Source of the DNA: a virus
IMG/VR virus record: IMGVR_UViG_3300050821_004293
Coordinates: 1 to 60,877 of that record
DNA: 60,877 bases
Strand: one strand, 5' to 3'
The notes beneath the pieces are model-generated. The model saw only the letters and a list, made by a program, of their open reading frames with translations, had not been told where the DNA came from and did no database searches. Shown piece after piece: positions 7,269 through 15,046 of this stretch (position 1 is the stretch's first letter; each line of letters opens with the position of its first letter). Made by a program: the position numbers and the translations under genes.

Positions 7269-8692
7269 AAATGGCGCTCGCAATGGCGGCTACCGACAGC
7301 GATTACGCGACTTTTCTTGAAAGTCGCCTTCACAGTTCCGAGCATGGGTTTGATCCGACTTTCATGCCCGACTGCCTTTTTGATTTCCAGGTATCGCTAG
7401 TCGAATGGTCGGTGCGCAAGGGACGGTCGGCGATCTTCGCGGACTGCGGCATGGGCAAGACACTCTGCCAGCTCGTCTGGTCTGAAAATATCGTAAGGAA
7501 GACCAATCTCCCGGTGCTGATCACGACGCCTCTCGCCGTAGCGAGGCAGACGGCGCGCGAGGCCGAGAAGTTCGGGATCGAGGCCCATGTCTCGCTCGAC
7601 GGCAAGATCAGGCCAGGCATCAACATCACGAACTATGAGCGCCTGCATTATTTCAGCCCGAGCGATTTCGTCGGAATGGTCTGCGACGAGAGCGCGATCT
7701 TGAAGTCCTTCGATGGAACGCGCCGCCAAGAGATCACGGACTTCATGCGCAAGATGGCCTATCGGCTTCTCTGCACTGCGACGCCTTCGCCGAACGAGTA
7801 TGTCGAGCTTGGCACCAGTTCCGAGGCTCTCGGCTATCTCGGCTACATGGACATGCTGTCGCGGTTCTTTAAGAACGACCAGGGCAACAGCATCAGGGCC
7901 TTCCGCTCGCGGTACAAAGGCCGTGATTTCCGGCAACTCGATGACAATGCCAAATGGCGGTTCAAGGGACATGCCGAGACGCCATTCTGGAAATGGGCTT
8001 GTTCCTGGTCGAGAGCGGTGCGGAAGCCGTCTGATCTCGGCTTTGACGATGGGTCTTTCATTCTGCCGCCGCTGATCGAGCGCCAGCATGATGTCGAGAG
8101 CCGCAGAAATCCCAGCGAAATGCTGTTTGCGCTTCCCGCATTCGGGCTTGCCGAGCAGCGCGAGGAGCGGCGCCGCACCATTGACGAGCGCTGCGAGCAA
8201 GCAGCACTTCTCGTTGATGATGGGGAATCGGCGATCATCTGGTGCCATCTCAACCCAGAAGGCGACATCCTGGAGAGGCTAATTCCCGATTGCGTCCAAG
8301 TGAGCGGGCGCGACAGTGACGAGGCCAAGGAAGAAAAGTTCCTGGCCTTCATCGACCAGAAGCCAGGCGCGCGGCGGCTTATCACCAAGGAGCGGATCGG
8401 CGCTTGGGGAATGAACTTCCAGCACTGCGCCCATTCGGTGCATTTCCCGACGCACAGCTTCGAGGGCTACTACCAGAGCATTCGCCGCTGCTGGCGTTTC
8501 GGGCAAACGCGCCCTGTTGTGGTCGATATCGTGACCACCGAAGGCGAGAAGGACGTCCTGCGAAACCTGCAACGCAAGTCGGCTGCGGCCGACAGGATGT
8601 TCTTGGGCCTTGTCCGGCACATGCGCGAGGTGCTCCACATTGATCGCGCCAACAATTTCACACAGGAAGCAGAGATCCCCTCATGGCTGTGA
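7265..8692 (+). CDS. SNF2/DEAD-like superfamily 2 helicase, 475 aa
   Basis: Starts with GTG overlapping the dnaB stop, or ATG at 7271. Superfamily 2 motifs appear in order: FADCGMGKTLCQL (Walker A), TTPLAVARQ (Ia), VCDESAILK (DE[ST]A form of Walker B), TATPSPN (III), and near the C-terminus SIRRCWRFGQTRPV (motif VI). This arrangement is typical of phage helicases encoded beside a DNA methyltransferase, as here (next gene overlaps by 10 bases). A role in replication, recombination or genome modification is inferred from position. Confidence 0.85.
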   Translation: MKMALAMAATDSDYATFLESRLHSSEHGFDPTFMPDCLFDFQVSLVEWSVRKGRSAIFADCGMGKTLCQLVWSENIVRKTNLPVLITTPLAVARQTAREAEKFGIEAHVSLDGKIRPGINITNYERLHYFSPSDFVGMVCDESAILKSFDGTRRQEITDFMRKMAYRLLCTATPSPNEYVELGTSSEALGYLGYMDMLSRFFKNDQGNSIRAFRSRYKGRDFRQLDDNAKWRFKGHAETPFWKWACSWSRAVRKPSDLGFDDGSFILPPLIERQHDVESRRNPSEMLFALPAFGLAEQREERRRTIDERCEQAALLVDDGESAIIWCHLNPEGDILERLIPDCVQVSGRDSDEAKEEKFLAFIDQKPGARRLITKERIGAWGMNFQHCAHSVHFPTHSFEGYYQSIRRCWRFGQTRPVVVDIVTTEGEKDVLRNLQRKSAAADRMFLGLVRHMREVLHIDRANNFTQEAEIPSWL

Positions 8693-9681
8693 TCGATCAA
8701 AGGCTCTCGTCTCGCTATGCTCTGATCAATGGCGATTGCATCGAATACATGAAAAGCCTTCCGTCCGAGCGCGTGCATCTCTCGATCTATTCGCCGCCGT
8801 TCGGAGGGCTGTTCTGCTACTCATCCTCGGAGCGCGATCTCTCGAACTGCGTCAGCTACGATCAGTTTTTCGAGCACTATGAGTTCTGCGTGAAAGAGAT
8901 TTTCCGCCTCACGCTTCCTGGCCGCATGACCTGCGTGCATTGCATGGATGTGCCGTCCGGCAACACCGGGACTGATTTCCTGATCGACTTTCCGGGTGAT
9001 CTGATCCGCCTGCACAAGGAAATCGGCTTCGATTACATCGCTCGCTATGCGATCTGGAAAGAGCCGCTCGCAGTGCGCAATCGAACAATGGCGAAGAACC
9101 TAGCTCACAGAACCATCGTGGAGGATTCCTCGCGGTGCAGCTCGGCCGCCGCTGATTATCTCCTCGTCTTTCGCCGCAAGGGACAGAACAAGGTCCCGAT
9201 CGCTCATCCGCATGGGCTACTCGATTATGCCGGCTCCCGACCGCTCCCGGCCGAACTGCTCAAATATCGCGGCTGGGGGGGCAATCAGATCGAGAACCGC
9301 TATTCGCATTGGATTTGGAGGCAATACGCTTCGGCTTTCTGGGATGACATCCGCATAGGCCGAGTGCTTCCGTTCCGCGACAGCCGCGATGAGGATGACG
9401 AAAAGCATGTTCATCCTCTTCAGCTCGACGTAATCGAGCGTTGCCTGACGCTTTGGTCCAATCCGGACGAGACGGTGCTAACGCCATTCATGGGCGTAGG
9501 TTCCGAGGTCTATGGCGCTCTTAACCTCGGCCGTAAGGGCATCGGTATTGAGCTGAAACCGTCCTACTTCCAGCAATCAATCCGCAACATCGAGGCCGTA
9601 GGAAAGGCCGATATCGAGCAACCCGCTTTTGATCTCGGCGACGATATCGCCTGGGCAGAAGCAGAAGCGGCAGCCGAGTGA
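8683..9681 (+). CDS. DNA methyltransferase, beta-class (N6-adenine or N4-cytosine), 332 aa
   Basis: The catalytic motif IV is SIYSPPFGG (about residues 34-42). The SAM-binding motif I, LTPFMGVGSEVYGAL with GIGIELKPSYF, comes near the C-terminus. This order defines beta-class amino-methyltransferases; SPPF is common in N4-cytosine and some N6-adenine enzymes. No restriction endonuclease is adjacent, so it is an orphan enzyme. Protection from host restriction is the usual inference. It overlaps the upstream helicase gene and is followed immediately by a GTG/ATG start. Confidence 0.9.
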   Translation: MAVIDQRLSSRYALINGDCIEYMKSLPSERVHLSIYSPPFGGLFCYSSSERDLSNCVSYDQFFEHYEFCVKEIFRLTLPGRMTCVHCMDVPSGNTGTDFLIDFPGDLIRLHKEIGFDYIARYAIWKEPLAVRNRTMAKNLAHRTIVEDSSRCSSAAADYLLVFRRKGQNKVPIAHPHGLLDYAGSRPLPAELLKYRGWGGNQIENRYSHWIWRQYASAFWDDIRIGRVLPFRDSRDEDDEKHVHPLQLDVIERCLTLWSNPDETVLTPFMGVGSEVYGALNLGRKGIGIELKPSYFQQSIRNIEAVGKADIEQPAFDLGDDIAWAEAEAAAE

Positions 9682-9686
9682 TCACC

Positions 9687-10016
9687 ATGTCGACCGTCAG
9701 CGATGCAAAACTGCGCGAGACGATCGCAGATGGTCTCGCCGTGATGGGCACCTACGCCGAGAACGCCATCAACTTCCTGACGATCGGCGACGACAAGGGG
9801 GCCGAGTATGCGATCAAGAAGGCTGCCGCGCATTTCAAACAGGCGGTCGATTTCCTGTCCGAGTTGAAGAAACGAAACATGACCCAAGCCAAGGAGGAAC
9901 TGTATGCTGTCGCGCAGCCCGCAAGACGATCCATTCGGGATCAGCAAGCTCGACCAAATGGAACCTCCTCACCAGAGCCACGCGACGCTGGAGCGGCTGG
10001 AGACATCGGCGACTAG
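9687..10016 (+). CDS. Hypothetical protein, about 109 aa
   Basis: Starts MSTVSDAKLRETIADGL; an in-frame GTG at 9678 overlaps the methyltransferase stop. The N-terminal 75 residues are helical and alanine-rich. The C-terminal 37 codons overlap the next gene, which has a strong ribosome-binding site of its own (AAGGAGG), so the functional end is uncertain. No family recognised. Confidence 0.55.
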   Translation: MSTVSDAKLRETIADGLAVMGTYAENAINFLTIGDDKGAEYAIKKAAAHFKQAVDFLSELKKRNMTQAKEELYAVAQPARRSIRDQQARPNGTSSPEPRDAGAAGDIGD

Positions 10017-10341
10017 CGAGCCGATCCCAGGGCGCGAAGCTGCCATCGCCTACGCCGTTGCCATTGAGCCACGATATCTCGACGCCTGCGCCGACCAGCT
10101 CGGAAGCCTCGGATGGGTCGCGCCTCTCGTCGGATCGATTGTCGGGCTCGCTCTCAATTCGGCCGCTGGCGGCGCGACACTGGACGCCGGCACCATCTCG
10201 CGCGATCTCGCGGTGCTGCGCTCCTGTATCATCGAGCCGTCGCCGTCCTATCTCGCGAGCTTCAACCCGGCGAGCTTCGCCGAAGCCTTGGAAGTCCAGG
10301 GCGAGCAGGAGCGCAGGCGCCGGTTGCGGGCTCTCTCATGA
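9904..10341 (+). CDS. Hypothetical protein, 145 aa
   Basis: A strong Shine-Dalgarno (AAGGAGG) lies seven bases before ATG 9904. The protein contains a Gly/Ala-rich hydrophobic stretch (PLVGSIVGLALNSAAGGATL, about residues 77-96) and a charged C-terminus (GEQERRRRLRALS). It overlaps the upstream gene by 113 bases in a different frame and is coupled by ATGA to the next small gene. Function unknown. Confidence 0.65.
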   Translation: MLSRSPQDDPFGISKLDQMEPPHQSHATLERLETSATSEPIPGREAAIAYAVAIEPRYLDACADQLGSLGWVAPLVGSIVGLALNSAAGGATLDAGTISRDLAVLRSCIIEPSPSYLASFNPASFAEALEVQGEQERRRRLRALS

Positions 10342-10430
10342 GCGAACGTCACGACAAGCGCACAGAAGAGAGCTTCACCTTCGATGGCGTGAAGTATCAG
10401 AGGCGCGAGGATGTCATCGCCGCCCTATGA
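10338..10430 (+). CDS. Micro-protein, 30 aa
   Basis: MSERHDKRTEESFTFDGVKY continuing to IAAL, with ATGA overlap to the preceding gene. Coupling and sensible composition support expression. Function unknown. Confidence 0.45.
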   Translation: MSERHDKRTEESFTFDGVKYQRREDVIAAL

Positions 10431-10466
10431 AGTGTGCAACGTATGAGGCGATCCTGGAGGCACGTC

Positions 10467-10664
10467 GTGGACGATGACGAAGGAAATAGTTCAGCTGCGG
10501 CGCGTCGAGCCAGCTATCATGTCGAGGAGCGTGATGCGCATGCCAAGCTTGCGGCGGCGGCTTATTGGCAGATCGCGATGCGCAAGCGCAGGCTCTACCG
10601 CGAGGAGTCAGAGCGCCATGCGAGTGAAGAGGGCATCCGGCCGCACAAAGCTGTGAGTGCCTGA
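10467..10664 (+). CDS. Small helical protein, 65 aa
   Basis: A GTG start at 10467 follows GGAGG at 10456-10460, which decides the start over the upstream in-frame codon at 10434. The sequence (VDDDEGNSSAAARRASYHV...) is charged and helical. No family recognised. Confidence 0.5.
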   Translation: MDDDEGNSSAAARRASYHVEERDAHAKLAAAAYWQIAMRKRRLYREESERHASEEGIRPHKAVSA

Positions 10665-10712
10665 CCATCTTGGGTTGCGGGGGCTCCTCCAGCGTCCTAT
10701 TTCAGGCCGACC

Positions 10713-10970
10713 ATGAAAACCCAGACCAAGCTGCGCATGGTGGAAATCCAGTGCGCTCACCGAGCTGCGGTCACTGCTACGCTCAAGCTCATGAAGACGG
10801 CCGACCGCGTGCGCGAGCAAGAGCCTGACGGGCCGGTCGCGGCGATCCTCGTCGGCGCCTACGCGGATATCCGTCTCGCGGCCGAGATGCTGGAGGCGAT
10901 CATCCTCGATCGGCGCGAGGGGAGACACGGGTGTGGCGAAAGGGACCACGCAGCTGGTCAAGCCTATTGA
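10713..10970 (+). CDS. Hypothetical protein, 85 aa, end of the rightward early block
   Basis: Helical protein starting MKTQTKLRMVEIQCAHRAAV. The last 20 or so codons overlap the convergent gene at 10900-11115 and look less natural (GRHGCGERDHAAGQAY). An alternative GTG-started frame from 10932 (VAKGTTQLVKPIERPVK) is also sensible for its first 30 codons. The exact end of the rightward block is therefore uncertain. Confidence 0.5.
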   Translation: MKTQTKLRMVEIQCAHRAAVTATLKLMKTADRVREQEPDGPVAAILVGAYADIRLAAEMLEAIILDRREGRHGCGERDHAAGQAY

Positions 10971-11115
10971 GCGCCCGGTGAAGATCGCCGGCCTGGCGGA
11001 ACGGCTGGAAGCGCTTCGTGGCTCCCATCGCCTTCGCCTCCGAGCCCATGACCCTCATCAAGGCTCTCGCGGTCCGTTCGATGCGCAACAGAGCGCCGAT
11101 CTCTTCGTCAGTCAT
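10900..11115 (-). CDS. Hypothetical protein, 71 aa, end of leftward middle block
   Basis: ATG at 11115 follows AAGGGA. The N-terminus (MTDEEIGALLRIERTARAL) is convincing as protein. The C-terminal third overlaps the convergent 10713-10970 frame and is arginine-rich. It is last in the leftward operon that begins near 17708. Confidence 0.55.
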   Translation of the reverse strand: MTDEEIGALLRIERTARALMRVMGSEAKAMGATKRFQPFRQAGDLHRALNRLDQLRGPFRHTRVSPRADRG

Positions 11116-11180
11116 GATGGTTTCCCTTGCGTGCCCCCGCGAGGGGTTTCCCCAAGTCTTAGGACGGCCAAGGGCGGCCG

Positions 11181-11393
11181 TCACTGGTCGGCGTGGGCTC
11201 TCAGAGCCTCCAGGGCCTCGATCGCCTTCTCAGCCCTCCTGAGAGCCCGGACGAGCGTGCTGGTCCTGCGCCCATGCATCCCCTGGATAGCGTCACGGCA
11301 GCCCTTGAGCGCGTCCTCGGCCTCATAGAGGACCGGGACAGTCTTCGCCATCCAGTCCTTCAGGTCGATCGCCCTGTCCACGATGAGGCTCAT
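11181..11393 (-). CDS. Helical hypothetical protein, 70 aa
   Basis: MSLIVDRAIDLKDWMAKTV followed by an Arg/Ala-rich, probably coiled-coil C-terminus (LRRAEKAIEALEALRAHAD). Its start overlaps the stop of the upstream gene (ATGA). Function unknown. Confidence 0.6.
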   Translation of the reverse strand: MSLIVDRAIDLKDWMAKTVPVLYEAEDALKGCRDAIQGMHGRRTSTLVRALRRAEKAIEALEALRAHADQ

Positions 11394-11752
11394 AGCGGAG
11401 CCGAGAAGCGCTCGGACACAGCGGGCTCGGTGGTCTCGCCGCAGATCACACGAGCGTCGACGACATCGCCATCCTTGAGATGGTCGAAGTTGTTGTTGAT
11501 GTAGATGTGCGCGGCGAGCATTGTGCGGACGTTATGTCCCCACCGGTGCGGATCGATGTGGCCCTCATCGGTTGCTAGCTTGATGACCGCCACGCGGTAG
11601 GAGCCTTCCATGCCGAGGCCGCAGCGAGCAAGCAGGTAGCGCTGCGCTTCGTTCGGAATGCCGCCGAGCGCGTTGATGTCCGGCACCAGCTCGACCGCGA
11701 TGACGGGAATAAACGTGTGATGGTCTCTGATCTCAAGGGCCTTGGCGATCAT
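11390..11752 (-). CDS. Hypothetical protein, 120 aa
   Basis: Beta-rich protein beginning MIAKALEIRDHHTFIPVIAV and containing RYLLARCGLGMEG and INNNFDHLKDGDVVD. It resembles conserved hypothetical phage proteins of this length but I cannot assign a domain. It overlaps neighbours on both sides by four bases. Confidence 0.7.
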   Translation of the reverse strand: MIAKALEIRDHHTFIPVIAVELVPDINALGGIPNEAQRYLLARCGLGMEGSYRVAVIKLATDEGHIDPHRWGHNVRTMLAAHIYINNNFDHLKDGDVVDARVICGETTEPAVSERFSAPL

Positions 11753-12171
11753 GGCAGTGTCACCCGTTGCTCGATGATGCGGTAACGCTTCTCCACGTCA
11801 TGCGGAACGACGTAGGCCTCAAAGTCCTTGAGCCGAAGCTCCTGGCGCGCCGTGATGCGGTGCTGTCCGTCGACGAAGCACAAGAACCGGTATGGTCGAT
11901 GCGGCTCATTCTCGATCAGTATGACGGGCAGCGCGAGAGCGTGTGGCGTTCCCTTGATCTTGTCGACGCGGTCGCGGCTGACGTTGCCCGATTCCCAATC
12001 CGTATCGGCGACGAAGGCCATCGACAGGGTGATCTTCTGAAACTCGCCGCGATCGGCCGCGTCCTGGAGCCTGGTGACATTCCAGGTGATCTCCTCGCCG
12101 AGGAAGCGCGCGTCGAGCGTGAAGACCGTGTCGGCGAGATTGCCGCCATTGAGGATGACTACTTCGGTCAT
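11749..12171 (-). CDS. ParB/Srx-like nuclease-domain protein, 140 aa
   Basis: Starting at MTEVVILNGGNL, the C-terminal half contains FVDGQHRITARQEL followed by LKDFEAYVV. This is the DGQHRLxAxxxLGxxxxPxxVV signature of the ParB N-terminal/sulfiredoxin-like fold. In ParB this region binds CTP; in some phage proteins it has nuclease activity. No parS site or partner ParA was seen, so partitioning is unlikely. The longer frame upstream to 12255 has no support. Confidence 0.65.
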   Translation of the reverse strand: MTEVVILNGGNLADTVFTLDARFLGEEITWNVTRLQDAADRGEFQKITLSMAFVADTDWESGNVSRDRVDKIKGTPHALALPVILIENEPHRPYRFLCFVDGQHRITARQELRLKDFEAYVVPHDVEKRYRIIEQRVTLP

Positions 12172-12503
12172 GGCTGGCCTCTCTTGGCGGCTTTGTTTGC
12201 TGCATTGAAGGCGCGTATGTCCGCTCTTCCACGCAAGCCGCCAGAGCTGACCCACTGATCGTAGGCAGCCTTCGATCCGTAGCTCAAGGGAGGGGCGTTG
12301 TTGCGCAGGAACCGGATGTAGCCGCGCAGCACTGGTAAGTTATTCTCATCGGCGTGCAGCACCGCCCTCTCCAGATCGTTCGACAGCACCGCTTCGAGGA
12401 AGGTCCCAACGGGCACGCCCTGATCAAGATATCGCAACAAGCCCTCGCGCATATAGCGCGGGATGCCAGTGCCGATCCATTCCTTCTCGTCGATCTCGAT
12501 CAT
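12168..12503 (-). CDS. Conserved hypothetical phage protein, 111 aa
   Basis: MIEIDEKEWIGTGIPRYMRE with a pattern of short helices (TFLEAVLSNDLERAVLHAD). ATGA overlap links it to the ParB-like gene. The pattern resembles small proteins of other phages of unknown role. Confidence 0.65.
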   Translation of the reverse strand: MIEIDEKEWIGTGIPRYMREGLLRYLDQGVPVGTFLEAVLSNDLERAVLHADENNLPVLRGYIRFLRNNAPPLSYGSKAAYDQWVSSGGLRGRADIRAFNAANKAAKRGQP

Positions 12504-12504
12504 G

Positions 12505-12729
12505 TCATCCTCCTATGTTGATGTGCGAAAGTAGCTCCTCGGCGCCAAAGACCTGATCGGCGCCGCATGATTCGCATTCGTAATTGCGGGCGTCTGGCTC
12601 GCAGCCGCCTCGCTCCTGGCCGCAGATCAGGCAGAACCCAGGATCGTCGAGATCGAGAATCCAGCGCTTCACCGCGTCGACGATCACGTCGTCGGTAAGC
12701 GAGGCATGCCAGAGCCCGCGCGCCATCAT
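12505..12729 (-). CDS. Small zinc-ribbon protein, 74 aa
   Basis: Two Cys pairs in CLICGQERGGCEPD and YECESCGADQVFG give a CxxC...CxxC arrangement typical of a zinc ribbon. The N-terminus is helical. Probably nucleic-acid or protein binding; the exact role is unknown. Confidence 0.65.
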   Translation of the reverse strand: MMARGLWHASLTDDVIVDAVKRWILDLDDPGFCLICGQERGGCEPDARNYECESCGADQVFGAEELLSHINIGG

Positions 12730-12998
12730 TGCTGCGGCCCTCCGCTGGCGCCCGGCATGAAGTCCGGCATGGACTGGTCCTTCGCCTTCACGTGCTCGCC
12801 GATTGCCGCGAGCACGCCATCAATCTGCCGATGTAGGGGGACTTGGGAGAGCACCATCTCCCTGGCCATGCGCTGCACCTCTGGCGTTGCCATGTGGTGC
12901 AGGCGGTTGATGATTACGCCATCGTTGACAAGAGACGTGCGCAGCGCCGCGAGAATCGCATGCAGCGAGACGATTGTGATGTCGTCGCGGTTCATCAT
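12726..12998 (-). CDS. Hypothetical helical protein, 90 aa
   Basis: MMNRDDITIVSLHAILAALR, all-helical by composition, Pro/Gly-rich at the C-terminus. It overlaps both neighbours by four bases (ATGA), so it is certainly part of the operon. No family recognised. Confidence 0.65.
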   Translation of the reverse strand: MMNRDDITIVSLHAILAALRTSLVNDGVIINRLHHMATPEVQRMAREMVLSQVPLHRQIDGVLAAIGEHVKAKDQSMPDFMPGASGGPQQ

Positions 12999-13384
12999 CG
13001 CGCGGGCCTCCGCTGACGCAGCTGGCCCTGGCGGCCGAGCTTGATGAGCAGCGAGCGCACGGCCGCGCGTGTCCAGTTCGTGCCGCCGCGCTGCATGGGG
13101 ATACGACGCCGCTCGAACTCGCGCACGAGCTGCCCGGTCCCGGTCTTGCCGGAGCCGGCGAGCTTCTCGACGATCGGCCGCATGGTCTCATGCCATGGCT
13201 TCGCAGGCGGCAGCGCGTCGCCGGCAGCCTTGATGATGGCGCGCGTCGCCGCGAAGGGCTTGGCGCTCTTCGAGGCGGCCTTGCTCGGCTTCGCCGGAAA
13301 GACCATGACTGCGCTCTGAAGCACGTCGAGGAAGCGCAGCAGATCGGCGTCTGACGCTTCGATGGTGATGTTGAATTTCGGCAC
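12995..13384 (-). CDS. Hypothetical protein with basic C-terminus, 129 aa
   Basis: Starts MPKFNITIEASDADLLRFLD. The C-terminal region (RRRIPMQRGGTNWTRAAVRS) resembles the recombinase/resolvase-type helix found in small phage DNA-binding proteins, where TNWTxxxVxxIL is common. I see no catalytic domain. It could be a small DNA-binding accessory factor. Confidence 0.6.
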   Translation of the reverse strand: MPKFNITIEASDADLLRFLDVLQSAVMVFPAKPSKAASKSAKPFAATRAIIKAAGDALPPAKPWHETMRPIVEKLAGSGKTGTGQLVREFERRRIPMQRGGTNWTRAAVRSLLIKLGRQGQLRQRRPAR

Positions 13385-13426
13385 GTCGGTTCTCCTGGTG
13401 TGGGGTGTGATCAGGCGCCGGCTGGG

Positions 13427-14089
13427 TTACGCTGCGACCTTCTCCCTTCTCCGCTTCACGGGCACAGGCGCCGAGTGCCATGCTGGCGCCTCGGCATTGG
13501 CATGCCCGCGAATGGGCATGAGGACGCCGATCGTGTAGGGGCCGCCGGCTGATTCGGGGAAGGTGACGAGCGCGGCATCGTCTCCATTCGGGGCGATGTA
13601 GGTCTTGCCCATGCACCCGTTCATGTGGCCGAGCTTGCGCGCCACCTGGTTGAAGCTCGCTACATAGTCGCCGTCGAAGTAGGCTCGTTTGAGGTTGACC
13701 TCGCGCGGCATGACGCGGCGCCAGTCCGGGAACGTGCCGTCGATCGGGGCGAAGTTGTGCATGTCACCCCACAGGAAGAGGCTGAGCTGATCGTCACCGC
13801 GTCGAGAGAGACGCGCGTCATCGCCAGTCTCGCGCGTCTTGAGCTTGAAGTGCCGGCACGACAGCGTCGGGATGATGAACGTGCCGGTGAGCGTGTTGCG
13901 CTCGTCCTTCTCGCCGAGCGGAGCGTAGTGCGCCACGAGGCGATGCCCATCGGTCGCGACGTAGATGGTCGCGTCCTCGGTGATCTCAAGGCAGACGCCG
14001 CAGAGATAGTGGCGCGTCACGGTCTCGCTGCTCGCCACGAGCGAGACGGCCGCGAGCGCGCGCAGATTGATGCGTGCTTCATCAGGCAT
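13427..14089 (-). CDS. Short DNA sliding clamp-like (beta-clamp) protein, 220 aa
   Basis: Several beta-clamp (DnaN) signatures occur in the right order: YLCGVCLEI and IYVATDGHRLVAHY (ATDGHRL is diagnostic), FIIPTLSCRHFK, APIDGTFPDWRRVMP (like IEGxFPDYxRVIP), and near the end PYTIGVLMPIRG (like YxVMPMRL). Bacterial clamps are about 370 aa with three domains; this one holds roughly the last two-thirds, as seen in some phage clamps. It should encircle DNA and tether a polymerase, but none is encoded in the window. The usual acidic DnaN C-terminus is replaced by a basic tail (VKRRREKVAA). Confidence 0.75.
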   Translation of the reverse strand: MPDEARINLRALAAVSLVASSETVTRHYLCGVCLEITEDATIYVATDGHRLVAHYAPLGEKDERNTLTGTFIIPTLSCRHFKLKTRETGDDARLSRRGDDQLSLFLWGDMHNFAPIDGTFPDWRRVMPREVNLKRAYFDGDYVASFNQVARKLGHMNGCMGKTYIAPNGDDAALVTFPESAGGPYTIGVLMPIRGHANAEAPAWHSAPVPVKRRREKVAA

Positions 14090-14156
14090 TGGATAATCCT
14101 CCGGGTGGACAAGCCCACCATGGGCCGGCGCCTCGCGACGCCGGCCGGTGCTGGGC

Positions 14157-14642
14157 TCAGAGCGAGCAGTAGAGCGGTTCGTTCAACTCTATGGAGCGCT
14201 TCAAGAGAGCGATGAGCCTGGCGTGGTCGCCCTGGTAGCCCTTGAGCCATTCCTCGAATGGGTCTTGCGAGGTGTGGCCTTCAAGACGCCAGCGTTCGAG
14301 GCGCGCTTTCACGGCTTCGGCTGTCACCGGCTTTGCTTCCAGCATCGCGATGAATTCGTGCGCCTTGGGGATCGGCAGGAAGCCATCGTCGAGCATCGGG
14401 ACGACGTCCTGCCACCATGAGAAGCCGATCAGGCTCGCGAGGTTGCCGCCGTTGTAGGCGTCGCGGAAGTAGCCCCTGCTCCGCATGTGCGTGAAGGCCG
14501 CGTCGACTTCCTTTTGTGCCTCCCTGGCCTGCTCGCTGTCGCGCGGGAGGCCATCGCGCTTGCTGACGGCCGCCTCGAATATCGGCTGCCACTGTTTCAG
14601 GTGAGGCTCGTATTCGCTGTTCAGATAGATATCGGCTCCCAT
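14157..14642 (-). CDS. Conserved hypothetical protein, 161 aa
   Basis: Begins MGADIYLNSEYEPHL with AGGAG upstream. It contains GYFRDAYNGGNLASLIGFSW followed by WQDV. This matches a widespread uncharacterised family (MGADIYL...GYFRDSYN...LGLSWW) that I recall from bacteria and phages. No catalytic motif recognised. An in-frame start at 14705 is less likely because it would overlap the next gene. Confidence 0.7.
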   Translation of the reverse strand: MGADIYLNSEYEPHLKQWQPIFEAAVSKRDGLPRDSEQAREAQKEVDAAFTHMRSRGYFRDAYNGGNLASLIGFSWWQDVVPMLDDGFLPIPKAHEFIAMLEAKPVTAEAVKARLERWRLEGHTSQDPFEEWLKGYQGDHARLIALLKRSIELNEPLYCSL

Positions 14643-14701
14643 GTGAATCTCCTGTCGGTGATGGGAACCGGCCACGCATGAGCGCGAGGCCGGCAGGCGT
14701 A

Positions 14702-15043
14702 TCAATGGCCGTGGTGCCAGGTCTTCCCGCCATCATGGCTGTGATGGCCGTGGGCGAGCGCCTTACGGTCGACAGAGCGGCCGGCAAGCTGCTCGGCCCT
14801 GGCGATAGCGGCCTTGGCCAGCGCCGAGCCTGTGACCATCAGGCGGCGATAGGCGCAGGAGTCGGTGACGCCGTCGCGATCCTCGTCGGGGAGGCCAACG
14901 AAGGTGATGGCGCCTTGCGGGCCGACCTTGGGTTTGATGGTGCCGCTGGCGAGGCCCTTGGAGATGCGCTCGACCGCAGCACGCACTTCACTGGCGCGCT
15001 GTTGGATCGTCTGGCGCGGCTTAAGTCTGGTGTCGCAGGGCAT
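14702..15043 (-). CDS. Small His-rich-tailed protein next to the Ycf46-like ATPase, 113 aa
   Basis: MPCDTRLKPRQTIQQRASEV followed by a helical core and a histidine-rich C-terminus (HGHHSHDGGKTWHHGH) that could bind metal. Proteins with MPCDTR starts occur beside Ycf46-like ATPases elsewhere, from memory. A partner or substrate role for the ATPase at 15880-17466 is inference. Confidence 0.6.
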   Translation of the reverse strand: MPCDTRLKPRQTIQQRASEVRAAVERISKGLASGTIKPKVGPQGAITFVGLPDEDRDGVTDSCAYRRLMVTGSALAKAAIARAEQLAGRSVDRKALAHGHHSHDGGKTWHHGH

Positions 15044-15046
15044 GGC

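Noticed and set aside
8683-9681. Restriction-modification system
   Set aside because: A methyltransferase and a helicase are present but no nuclease domain or specificity subunit nearby; helicase-methyltransferase pairs are common in phages.
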